Source: Mytilus californianus (taxonomy: Eukaryota; Mollusca; Bivalvia; Mytilida; Mytilidae). From it: a stretch of 64,000 nt of DNA. The translations under genes and the position numbers were made by a program. The stretch lies in NCBI RefSeq assembly GCF_021869535.1, contig NW_026262668.1, positions 10,338,348-10,402,347 of the forward strand. Reading direction: 5' to 3'. The notes below the pieces were generated by a model that did no database searches, was not told the DNA's origin, and saw only the letters and a list, made by a program, of their open reading frames with translations. Shown here piece after piece: positions 45,436 to 55,100 of the stretch; position 1 is the first letter of the stretch, and each line of letters begins with the position of its first letter.

Positions 45436-46435
45436 ACTGTTCTTTAGATACACAAGTCGTATCTATTTATTAATATTCTTAGCCCAAAAGTAAGTAATTA
45501 TTTCCCATTTAGGATGTATTTTCTATTCTAATGCATTATTAGTTAACTGTCTTTTTGCAATGCTGTGCACATCTTACGATACGACTAATAGTTTGTACAG
45601 ACAGTTATCAACTCTACTTGTCGTCTCATTTTTCTTTTGACAGAGTTTTTGTTATATTTTTTCTAGTAAGTATGCCACTTCAAGGAACTGTCATATAAAA
45701 AGCAGGTTTGATACAATAACAATTAATTTAACGTTAAAAAAAATGAACACGTTTCATGCTTCCGACGTGCTTTTCTGGATCTACCTACATCCTGAACAAC
45801 AAATCCTTTACATTCGAAAGCCAGAGCTATTTTCACAAAATTTTACAATAAAATTTGTCGTAAGTTCTACTGAAATGTTCATGACTTTTTAGGAAAATAA
45901 GGTCGCAGGAGCGTATAAATACGCAGCAAAATGAAGAGCTATGAACAGAAGGATTCGAGAAATGAATATTCTAGCCTGCTAATAAATGGAAGCAAATAAT
46001 TTTGATTAAGACAAGATGAACATGAATACCGGTACCCTTGCCATCAGTATGCATGCCAAGACAGAAAATATGGTGTGCAAGGTGGAAAATAAATTCGAGA
46101 CGCGAAATGAATAACCGTGTTTTCAACTTATGAAAATGACTATTCCATCCTCAAAAATCAAATAGTCTTCCTTTACAATTCATTTTGCGTCAGAGGGTTT
46201 GGTTTGAACCTCATTATTTTTTAACAACTTTAATTTATCGACGGAGACGTTTGAAAAATTCGTGATAAATTATGTCAGTATCGAATTACTCAATACTGAG
46301 CTGTATTTCAATCTTACAAATTTTCTTTTGTTTAATATATCGCACGCATTCATCGGTTAATGTTTCAGTGAATCTTAATGTTGAGAGTTTTATACTTAGT
46401 GCAAACAATTTTATTTGTCTTTTTGCATGGATGTA
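45436..46435. other. Intergenic DNA, nothing recognised
   Basis: AT-rich; no gene or repeat supported. Confidence 0.35.
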
Positions 46436-46497
46436 AAAGATAGGCGAAAGATACCAAATGGATATTCAGACTAATGAATCGAAAATAAACTGACAAT
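46436..46497 (+). repeat. Family 2 repeat, 5' part, split by the CACTA-like element
   Basis: AAAAGATAGGCGAAAGATAC to AAATAAACTGACAAT. The rest continues at 50101 (AATACCATGGG) after the insertion, with AAT duplicated. Confidence 0.85.
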
Positions 46498-46514
46498 CAC
46501 TACTGGAACAATGC

Positions 46515-46960
46515 CCCGTAGATTGGCCGTGAAAATGTCAGTAAAAATGCTGGTGATTTTTACAGTGTTTGTCACGGTTAATTTACGGTGGGCCATGAAA
46601 CTTATCCGTGACAATGCCGTGGAATGACTGTCGTGAAAAGGCTGTGAAAAATTTGTGAAAAGGCCGTGAAGAGGTGCCACCTGAAAACTTGGGTGAAAAG
46701 ACCGTAGAAACCCTGTGAAAAAAAAAAATGTACACCGTGAAAAAGTCGTGATATTGCATTATGAGCCCATTGTGAAAAGACCGTGAAATGTAGATATAGT
46801 ACAGTATATGCCTTTATTTGTCGTGAAAAGGCTGTGAAAAGGTGCCAACTGAAAACTTGGGTAAAGAGACCGTAGAAACCCTGTGAAAACAAAAATGTAC
46901 ACCGTGAAATAGTCGTGATAAATTATGTGCCCATTGTGAAAAGACCGTGAAATGTTCATG
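46515..46960 (+). repeat. Left subterminal repeats with a tandem duplication
   Basis: A dense run of GGCCGTGAAA, GGCTGTGAAA and GACCGTGAAA motifs. Two blocks of 140-165 bp (about 46633-46798 and 46821-46955) are direct copies sharing CTGAAAACTTGGGT, ACCGTAGAAACCCTGTGAAA and GCCCATTGTGAAAAGACCGT. Open frames here are an artefact of the repetition. Confidence 0.8.
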
Positions 46961-47650
46961 TACTACTGTGATAAACAGCCATTCACTGATTGTGAAAACT
47001 CCAGTAAAATGTTAAATGTATTTTTCAGGCCATAATTTAACAAAAAATTTAAATGCTGTTTCAATAAAGTGAAGTTAAATGCCTGAAAACCTAGTGTAAA
47101 CATCTACAGACAACTTATTTAAGTACAATGCAAGTGAGACTATGAAAAACCATATTAAAATGCTGTATTTTTTTTAGTAATAATTGTGACAAAGAATAAA
47201 AATATTAATTTTAATAGAACTGTAGTAATTATGTAAAGAAAACATAAAAGCACACAAATGTCAATGTGATTAAGTAGCTAAAGTCAGCTGTAACATGTAT
47301 TGTAGAAATTTTGTACATCTCTTGGGTCTGATTTTACCACTTCAGCAATATTTGTCTAATGTAATCCTTCACTTCACTGCCCCTTTGAATAACTATTCCG
47401 GAAAAACATTTATAGAAGTTCCTGTTAATTCCCAGGAAATACTTTTAACTGAAAAGCTCTTCTTTCCAACTGGATTCCTGAACTATTTTATATAAAGACT
47501 GCTATATCCTTTTGCTCTTCATTCCTAGAATAAATAAAGAAACATTACATATATTATACATGTATATAAAAAAACTATTTATATATTCAAATTAATTTTT
47601 GGCATTTATGTACATACATGTACTTAAAACAGCTACAATATTATTCCATG

Positions 47651-47867
47651 CAATACAGGACTTCATGGTTAATGACCCCATATTGCATAGGGGGCAGATT
47701 TTCATACTGGAGGTGAAAATGGTATGAAAAATACTAAAAAACATCATTGAAACAGAACAGCCACTTGGAAACATGCATAGGTTTTCCCATATTTTCATAC
47801 CATTTTCCAGAAAATCTGCCCCCTATCCAATATATATGGCATCATTAGTTAACGAAGTTCTGTATTG
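47651..47867. repeat. Nested inverted-repeat element inside the CACTA-like element
   Basis: The outer arms CAATACAGGACTTC and GAAGTTCTGTATTG and inner arms GGGGGCAGATTTTC / GAAAATCTGCCCCC plus AATGGTATGAAAA / TTTTCATACCATT make a 217-bp foldback. No clear target duplication. Perhaps a MITE. Confidence 0.65.
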
Positions 47868-49829
47868 TTAACTTATTGTTTTGTATTATTTATTTTTTTT
47901 AGATTTTTTTAAAGACTAAAGACACTTTTAAGACAGACTATTAAATTTTTCTTTGAAGTAATAATATGTATGGCTAAAGCCAAACTTGTCTAGACTAAGT
48001 GGCCATAATGAGTCACAGCTATTTATTTTACAGGGGGCCAGGGGCGTAGCAAATTTTACTGCAGGCACGTTCGCCATACCAATTATTTTTTAAACACCTC
48101 ATTGCCATACCAATTATTCTTATGATATGGCACAAACCCTTCTAGAAAGGACATTTTGCCGTACAAATATTAAATATTTTCCCTGCTATGCCCCTGATTA
48201 ATCCCTTTTGAACTCTGTGTCCCGACGGCCAAGTAAGAAAATACTTAAATAGCTCCTGACACATTCAAAGGGGGTTACGCCTCTGATTATCAGAGTGAAC
48301 TTCATTTCAGAGATACTTATTGCTATTATAATCATTTCCAATTATATATGTCTATGTCTATGTAGTGTACTGTACATAAATGTCATTTTTTTTATGTGGC
48401 CAGTGTGGGGAAAAAGGACCCCCGCCTTTTTTCCCCAAATACATAAACAAAACAAAACCGTAATCGTATTTAAAGGATCCGGTAAGTCTTAGAAAACATT
48501 AACCGAAATGATTAAAGGAATCAAGTGCAATAGACTCAAATATAAGTGAATATATCACATGCATGTTTGCGCGGTTTCTGCAAATTCAGTAAAAATCAGT
48601 TCAATGGATTCCAGGAAATGCTCACAAACGTCATCAACATTTTGGTGATATGATGCATAAAAGAACAAAATATTAATAACTTAACTTACCTCAAACTTGC
48701 TGTCACTCGTCTTGCATCTATAAAGTAAATATTAATCGACCTTCGGCGTCTTTCAAATTTCCAACCTAAGGTAGCAATACACAGTTAGAAAAAAAAACTT
48801 AAAATTGACACTCATAATTTTTAAACACCCTCTTTCCCTTCCTTTCTAACAAATAAGGCTTAATATTTGTGTTATGCATGTGTATATTTATAGAAAGAAA
48901 ATCTTCCATAGATTTGATTTCTAATGGTTATAATGGTGAAATATTATCTCTTTTGGGTGTAACCATGGCAACAATCTGCATTTCTTTGATACAAAATATT
49001 GCAAAAAAAGGGGGTGAACATGTCACAAAAGTCTCCAAAATTTGGTCCAAAGGAAAATTTCAATCAATTACAGTGATACCTTTCCTGAATCCACAGACAA
49101 ATATCTATCAAGAGGTCTAAAAAAAATCATATGCATTTCTGCTCGTTTTTCCATAAAATCGAATTGAAAAGATCGAGCGCAAAATCTTTGTTGATAAACA
49201 CTACAATAATTTATGGACCTATGGGCGGTACGGATAGGAAAATACGGACTGTCAAACAGAAAAATGGCCTATAAAACATGCTAAAAACAATCTAAATGTT
49301 CATATAAACCCACTAAGAAGGCTATATTATTCTTCAATTATCTAAAAATCAATTTTATTGTACAAAAACTTTCATATTTAAAAAATTCACCATGGCCATA
49401 ATGCGAAACTAAACTTCTAACTGTGTATTGCTACCTAAGTGCGGAAATGTTACAATTACTCTAAAAGAAACACGAATCCGGATACGGTCTGATATTCCGG
49501 GAAGTTCTCGTTTTTACATATTTCGGTTCCAATTAAAATTAATGTTTACATTGTTTATAATAATGTACAGACGAGAAGCAAAATACTTTTATTTAAATAC
49601 AAAATATTTATTGGCACAAAGTCATTAATTATAACAATGAATGGTTCCATCTAAAAGTCAGTCCTGTACAGTAGTATTGCATATAATAATATTTTAACAG
49701 GCATATATTTATAATGAAAAGTTTATAGGATATTTAGAAAAATGTGAGTGGAAATAATTAGACCATATTACAATAATCACATGGGATGTTTTAAATCTGA
49801 ATTAGGATAAGAAAAAATTGACATGAAAA
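47868..49829. other. Interior of the CACTA-like element
   Basis: No coding segment supported. A small hairpin lies at about 48406-48438 (TGGGGAAAAAGG / CCTTTTTTCCCCA). The rest is AT-rich and unassigned. Confidence 0.45.
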
Positions 49830-49830
49830 C

Positions 49831-50100
49831 ATATCACGGCCTTTTCACTGGTTTCAACAACCAGTGAAAAGGGCCGTGATATTTTTTATTAAGCATGAAA
49901 GGACAAGTTATCACGGCCTTTTCACGGGATATTGAAATTTCACGGCCTTTTTCTATAAATAGCTAACATCAAATATTTTTCACGGCCTTTAGAAATATCT
50001 TTTTTACAAAAGTCACGGGGTATTTTCACGGGGTTTTCACGGCCCTGTGATATTTCACAGACATTTCACGGCCTTTTCATGGGCTGTTGTTACAGTAGTG
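49831..50100 (-). repeat. Right subterminal repeats with a hairpin
   Basis: TCACGGCCTTTTC-type motifs occur at least five times, inverted with respect to the left end. 49831-49882 is a near-perfect hairpin with 23-bp arms (ATATCACGGCC, TTTTCACTGGTT) around CAAC. Confidence 0.8.
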
Positions 50101-50240
50101 AATACCATGGGAAAAAAAAGAAAAACGACGAATAGACAAACAACAGTAACCAAAAAACGACGAATAGACAAACAACAGTAACCAAAACAAAATATAGAAG
50201 CTTAAGACTGAGCTACATGGACTCCACTAAAAACCGGTGT
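50101..50240 (+). repeat. Family 2 repeat, 3' part
   Basis: Resumes the copy broken at 46497: ACCATGGGAAAAAAAAGAAA, a 35-bp direct duplication of CGACGAATAGACAAACAACA, then TTAAGACTGAGCTACATGG and CACTAAAAACCGG. 50241-50765 beyond has no recognised feature. Confidence 0.75.
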
Positions 50241-50765
50241 TCAATTCACAAATTCCTGGCAATAAAAGTTAGCTTTTCGAATATTACAACAACAAATTGC
50301 CATAATTGGTGAGGTAGCACACATGTGTTGGATTTTGAAAATTGCTCTCAAACCAAGTCTTTCACTGTTGAAATGCGAAATATCAATTTTTGTATGAAAT
50401 GCATGATAATTATTATTGTTGGTTTTTTTTGTCAATCAGCCTGAACGACCTCACCGAACAATCGGTTCTAACAGTGACGTAATAACGTAAGCATTGTGAC
50501 ATATGAAATTTACGGAAAAGTGCACGAATTCGAAGGGTTTTATTGCTTTCACGAAAAGACCACAACAGCACTTCTTAAGCATAAATATGCTATTTTTCAA
50601 ATTCAGCAAAATATAACCAGCTATAGCGATATAAAAATTCTGCAAACAAGTCACCTAACTTAATTACATCTTAATTGATATTCCTATATTTTGATTTTGA
50701 TCATCGATAGTCAAAATTTTACGTCACCTAGAGTCATTTGACTGAAGACAGCCTTCATTTCTTGT

Positions 50766-51225
50766 AAAAGAGAGGCAAAAGATACCAAAGGGACATTCAA
50801 ATTCATAAGTCGAAAATAAACTGACAACTCTATGACTAAAAAAGAACAAGAATGTGTCCATAATACAAGGATGCCTCACTCGCACTACCATTTTCTAAGT
50901 TCAGTGGACCGTGAAATTGGAGTCAAAACTCTAATTTGGCATAAAAATTAGAAAGCTCATATCATAGGGAACATGTGTACTAAGTTTCAAATTTGATTGG
51001 ACGTCAACTTCATCGAAAACTACCTTGACCAAAAACTTTAACCTGAATCGGGACAGACGGACGAACAAATCGACGGACGAACGGACGCACAGACCGAAAA
51101 ACATAATGCCCCTAAGTGAGGCATAAAAAGACCAACAGACAAATAATAGTTCACAACACACAACATAGAAAACTAAAGACTGAGCAACACAAACCCAACC
51201 AAAAACTGGGTGTAGCCTAGTCAAT
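50766..51225 (+). repeat. Family 2 repeat interrupted by another repeat
   Basis: Starts AAAAGAGAGGCAAAAGATAC. Between 50854 and 51123 a different repeat is inserted (GTGTCCATAATACAAGGATG to ACATAATGCCCCTAAGTGAG, with GGACGAACGGACGCACAGAC). AAAAAGA occurs at both junctions, a probable 7-bp target duplication. Family 2 then continues (AGACTGAGCAACACAAACCC). Confidence 0.75.
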
Positions 51226-51329
51226 TTATCTAAAAATCCACTCAACCTGCAACTAATTGCAACACAAGGTTTTTTCAGTGGAAATTAGAATATAGACTTG
51301 TATAAACAACATATTAAAAATCTACATTT

Positions 51330-52310
51330 ATATAATTTGAGGAAAAGGTTATTTTTTTTGGTGAAATATGTGGTTTTTAGAGAAAAAATACTTAAAACTG
51401 GAAAAGAAGAAAAATTGTTATTTTTGGTTACATTTTTAGATTTTTTGTTTGGTTAAGACAGGACACTAAATCATACTAGTGTTTTATGTAGTCCCCTACT
51501 TATTATTAATCGTATTAAAGTAAATTTGAGGTGTAAAGTGTAATCTTTAGAGAAAAAACGCGGAAAACTGGAAATGAAGAAATCTCATTTGTTAATGGTT
51601 AAATTTTTGAAATGTTATCTTAATAGAAAATAGAACATTCCATTTTATGTTAATATTGTGAAGTCCTATAGTAATTAATATTAATATTTGGATAGTTTTG
51701 GTGGAAATATATGTTTTTAGAGAGAAAAACAATAAAAACTGGAAATGAAGAAAAGCTCGGTTATTTATGGTTGTAAACTTTTGAAGTGGGATATTTATAG
51801 AAAATAGAACATACTACCTCATGTTTATATCATGAAGACCTATAGTTACAAGTATTTAAAAAATGGTAATTTTCTTGTAAAATGTGTTTTTTTAGAAAAA
51901 TGTGAAAATGGAAATTAAAAAAAAACGGGTTTTCATGGTTAAAACTTTTAAGATATAGATATAAGAAGATGTGGTATGAGTGCCAATGAGACAACTCTCC
52001 ATCCAAGTCAAAATTTATAAAAGTAAACCATTATAGGTCACAGTACGGTCTTCAACACGGAGCCTTGGCTCACACCGAACAGTAAGCTATAAAGGGCCCC
52101 AAAAAATTACTAGTGTAAAACCATTCAAACGGGAAAACCAACGGTCTAATGCTTTTTTACAGAAGTTATTCCTTATTATCTTATGTTTATATATATACTT
52201 ATTCCTCAAGTTAGGTGAAACATGTGGTTTTAGGAAAAAATTACAAACAAACTGAAAATTAAAAAACTTGGTTATTTCTAGTTTGATTTTTTCAAAAGAA
52301 AATAGAGAAT
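51330..52310 (+). repeat. Degenerate tandem array, about five units of roughly 180 bp
   Basis: Blocks GGTGAAATATGTGGTTTTTA, GAGAAAAAA, AAAACTGGAAATGAAGAAA, TTTATGGTT and TAGAAAATAGAACAT recur at about 51358, 51525, 51690, 51865 and 52205. The array is interrupted by a family 1 repeat at 51955-52150. Confidence 0.7.
51955..52150 (+). repeat. Family 1 repeat inserted in the tandem array
   Basis: AGATATAAGAAGATGTGGTA, AATGAGACAACTCTCCATCC, TATAGGTCACAGTACGGTCT and a GCTATAAAGGGCCCC block. The array unit resumes after it. Confidence 0.8.
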
Positions 52311-52783
52311 GGAAACGGAAAATGTGTCCAAGATAAAACAAGCCGACCAAAGAGCAAAACAGCTCAAAGCCACCAATGTGTCTTCAACGCAGCGAGATAA
52401 TACGGCAACCGGAGGCAGGCTTCAGCTGGCCCCTAAACAATAATGTATACTAGTTCAGCAAAATGGATGTCACACTAAACTCCGAAACATACAAATGAAC
52501 CAAAATTTAAAAAAAACCCACACACATGACTAACAAAGGTTATAGGCTCTTGACTTGGGACAGGCGCAAAAATGCGGCAGGGTTCAATATGTTTTGTGAG
52601 ATCTCAACCCTACCATATACATCTAGCCCTGTGGAATAAACATTTTTGTTAAGTGGCAACCTGAAGCCCGCCTCCGTGTGCGGGATTTTCTCGCTGTGAT
52701 GAAGAACCATTGGTGGCCTAGGCCTGTGTTCTGCTCTTTGGTCTGGTTGTTGTCTCTTTGACACATTCCCCATTTCCATTCTT
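52307..52783. repeat. Inverted pair of one repeat (family 4)
   Basis: 52307-52445 (GGCTTCAGCTGGCCCCTAAA, CGACCAAAGAGCAAAACAGC) is mirrored by 52641-52783, which in reverse reads GGGAATGTGTCAAAGAGACA, GACCAAAGAGCAGAACACAG and GGCGGGCTTCAGGTTGCC. The spacer contains CTCTTGACTTGGGACAGGCG and GTGAGATCTCAACCCTACC. It is non-coding. Confidence 0.75.
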
Positions 52784-52789
52784 AATTAA

Positions 52790-53799
52790 TTTCAAACACA
52801 CAGCAATACGCACAGTAAAACTCAGATTAAAGAAGTAATTTTTGTTGACGTTTGGACATTTTATCTTATGTTTCTGTTATGTATTTATAGTAATTAAACG
52901 TGTAAGTATAATAAACAAAAATGTTTAACTGTGGTAAAATAACTTTAAATCGGGTTGGTGACTGACTTTGATTTTGTCATGTTAATTATTGAAAGAGTTA
53001 CCGCTCTAGTGTCCTTTCTTCACCATTGACTGGTATTTTGTCATTGGCTACTTTTACAACATTTTAATTGCATGAAGTCACAGTTATATACATGCAACAT
53101 GATTGTCGTTTTCTCTTGATCAGTTGCTAATTTTATTTAGCAAGCTCTGTAGATATCCACGTTTACTTTCAGATATATACGCCTTTTAAATTTGTGAATA
53201 TATACTAGTTCACTGAATTAATATGAACTGTAGATCTTATATTGTTTTAAGGCAATTTCAAAAGGCAGCTTTATCAAAACAATTATAAGTTTACATCAAG
53301 ATCTTGAATTCAAAAAGTAATCAGTGTACCAAAGTGGTCCAATTTTGAATGCTGAGTATGAGATAAACAGGGAAAATGTTATCTTACAAAATTCAAAGAC
53401 AAAGATATGCATTGTCAGTTTATCAAATATATCCTCACCATTTTGACTCTGGTTGATAGTTGCCACAATGGAAGTAATACCACACATTCTTATTTATATA
53501 GTGTGGTTTTTTTCTGACAGGAAAACAATAGACAGTTCTGATGATTCCCTTTGGGAATTAATGTCAAAGAGTAGTACAAGGAATTTTCTAGATATTTCAT
53601 GTCAGGGTTTTTATACAATCAGTAGTCTCAGTCTGAATACATCACTGTTAAACGAATCGATGGGGTTACTTCCTTGAGCAACCATGTCTTATTTTTGTAT
53701 CTTGTAAACCTGTATGTGGTGATAAATTTGATAAATCAACCAAAGGAGAATAAAACTAACACGAGTTGTCTTTTTAATGAAAATATCATAGCCAAAGAT
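52790..53799. other. Intergenic DNA with a family 1 fragment
   Basis: 53446-53502 is the minus-sense end of family 1 (TGGTTGATAGTTGCCACAAT, ACCACACATTCTTATTTATA). No gene seen. Confidence 0.45.
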
Positions 53800-54400
53800 A
53801 TATATAAAGTTAAGAAGATGATCATGGGGGGGTTTTTAACGACCTTGACTGGTTATACAGCCCTCACATGGTCGGCTCGTGCCCCGAAGCGATTGTTGAG
53901 CATTGAATATTTTCTGTTGCAGTTGGTCAGGAACAGGTGGAAGGCGCCATTTTGGTAGGCAGCCATCTTGGTTTACGTGAGTTGTTTTGGTTTTTAACTA
54001 TTTTGATGTTTCTTTGCGTAGACTCCACAACGGCTGCTTTCAGGGACAGGGTGATCAGCTGGGCAGCCCGCTAACTACGACGATGTGTTGCTGGTAGATG
54101 AATCATTGACTCCGTAGTAGATGACTGCAATTTGCACTAAAACTACGATACAGCTAGCCCTCAGACGTCTGGGCAGCATATGACACTCACCCATCCACAA
54201 TGGGTTTCAGAGTGTCGCTTACGCGGGTTTACTGTACGGGAGCCTCATAAACTAGATTGTCGTTCAACCATCTTAGCAGCGTAACATGTTGTAGCTAACG
54301 GATAATCAGGAGCTGATCCAGCACGTCCTTTCAGCTGTAAGGACTGAGACGTGACTGGATTGACATCTGATGAATGTGCTGATTGAAAAGGAAAAAAGTT
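53800..54400 (+). other. GC-richer unassigned block
   Basis: Markedly less AT-rich than its surroundings (GCCCTCACATGGTCGGCTCG, GGTGATCAGCTGGGCAGCCC, CAGACGTCTGGGCAGC). All frames are broken by stops. Probably a dispersed repeat or a remnant of an element; I cannot name it. Confidence 0.35.
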
Positions 54401-54609
54401 AAGAATTACAAAGTTCATTACTTTTATATTTCATTGACTTAATTTAATAAATGGTAATCAGCTTAAGTCTATCTAAGAATTTATAAAAAAGATCATGCAT
54501 CATTCAACATCTGAAAATAAACTAAAATTTGTAGTATCGGTGGGCGATTTAGAGCCTGAAATATCGTTTAGATAGTCCTGTCTTATCTAAAATTATGTCT
54601 TTTTTTTAG

Positions 54610-54662
54610 CCGTTTGGGATGCTGTCTCATCGACCTCAAATACCTCACATCTCCTTTTATTC
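54610..54662 (-). repeat. Family 1 repeat, end fragment
   Basis: GATGCTGTCTCATCGACCTC and ACCTCACATCTCCTTTTATT, minus sense. Confidence 0.6.
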
Positions 54663-54828
54663 ATGAATATACTCTATTATAGAAAAATTACTTGAAAATT
54701 CAATGTTCAAGACGCTGTTTCCTGCTTCCTGAATGCTATTCTGTATTTGACTCATTAGAACCAAACTCAAAATTTTTTCAAATAAAATACACCTCAGGCC
54801 AAACTGATATAAATGTTTAGCTTTTAAG

Positions 54829-54908
54829 GTCCACTATCTGTGATCTATTGGTAGCGTGCTTGTCTCTAACGGGGGAAGTCATGTGTTTGATCATTTGACA
54901 GTCAGACC
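54829..54908 (+). repeat. tRNA-like SINE head, degenerate
   Basis: A tRNA-shaped 80-bp segment with an A-box-like TGATCTATTGGTAGCG, an anticodon-arm-like TGCTTGTCTCTAACG and a B-box-like GTGTTTGATCA, then GTCAGACC. The B box deviates from GGTTCGANTCC and the acceptor ends do not pair well, so I read it as a SINE head, not a working tRNA gene. Confidence 0.5.
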
Positions 54909-54949
54909 ATGATTTATTGAAAGATCTTCCCACTTTAAAAAATTAAACA

Positions 54950-55085
54950 TGTTTGCGAGCACCCAACCCTCCCATAATCAGGGACAATGTTGAAAAAGTT
55001 CAACATAAGAACAAATTGTAAAAAACAGTTGGAATGGGCTAGGCACGGAGCATAAAAACAACTTACAAAAAGACACTGAGTATTC
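54950..55085 (+). repeat. Family 1 repeat, 3' fragment
   Basis: GCACCCAACCCTCCCATAAT, CATAAGAACAAATTGTAAAA and CATAAAAACAACTTACAAAA match the distal portion seen at 36600-36770. Confidence 0.65.
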
Positions 55086-55100
55086 ATAGCTAGTTCAAAG

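Larger units (their letters stand above)
46498..50100. mobile_element. Non-autonomous EnSpm/CACTA-like DNA transposon
   Basis: A 3,603-bp insertion in a family 2 repeat. The left end begins CACTACTGGAACAATGCCCC. The right end, read inward, begins CACTACTGTAACAACAGCCC, so the termini are CACTA type. The flanks carry AAT at 46495-46497 and 50101-50103, the 3-bp target duplication of this superfamily. Subterminal regions (46498-46960 and 49830-50100) hold many GGCCGTGAAA-type motifs in opposite orientation at the two ends, comparable to the transposase-binding repeats of plant CACTA elements. No transposase coding segment exists inside, so it would depend on a source element in trans. Superfamily assignment is inferred from ends and duplication only. 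Confidence 0.78.

Noticed and set aside
46471..46959. Minus-strand open frames rich in FSQGFYGLFTQVF-like repeats
   Set aside because: They are translations of the CACTA-like element's subterminal tandem motifs; several overlapping frames are open for the same reason and none resembles a protein family.
54829..54908. Functional tRNA gene
   Set aside because: Box-like sequences are present but the B box is changed and arms do not pair well; it fits a tRNA-derived SINE head better.
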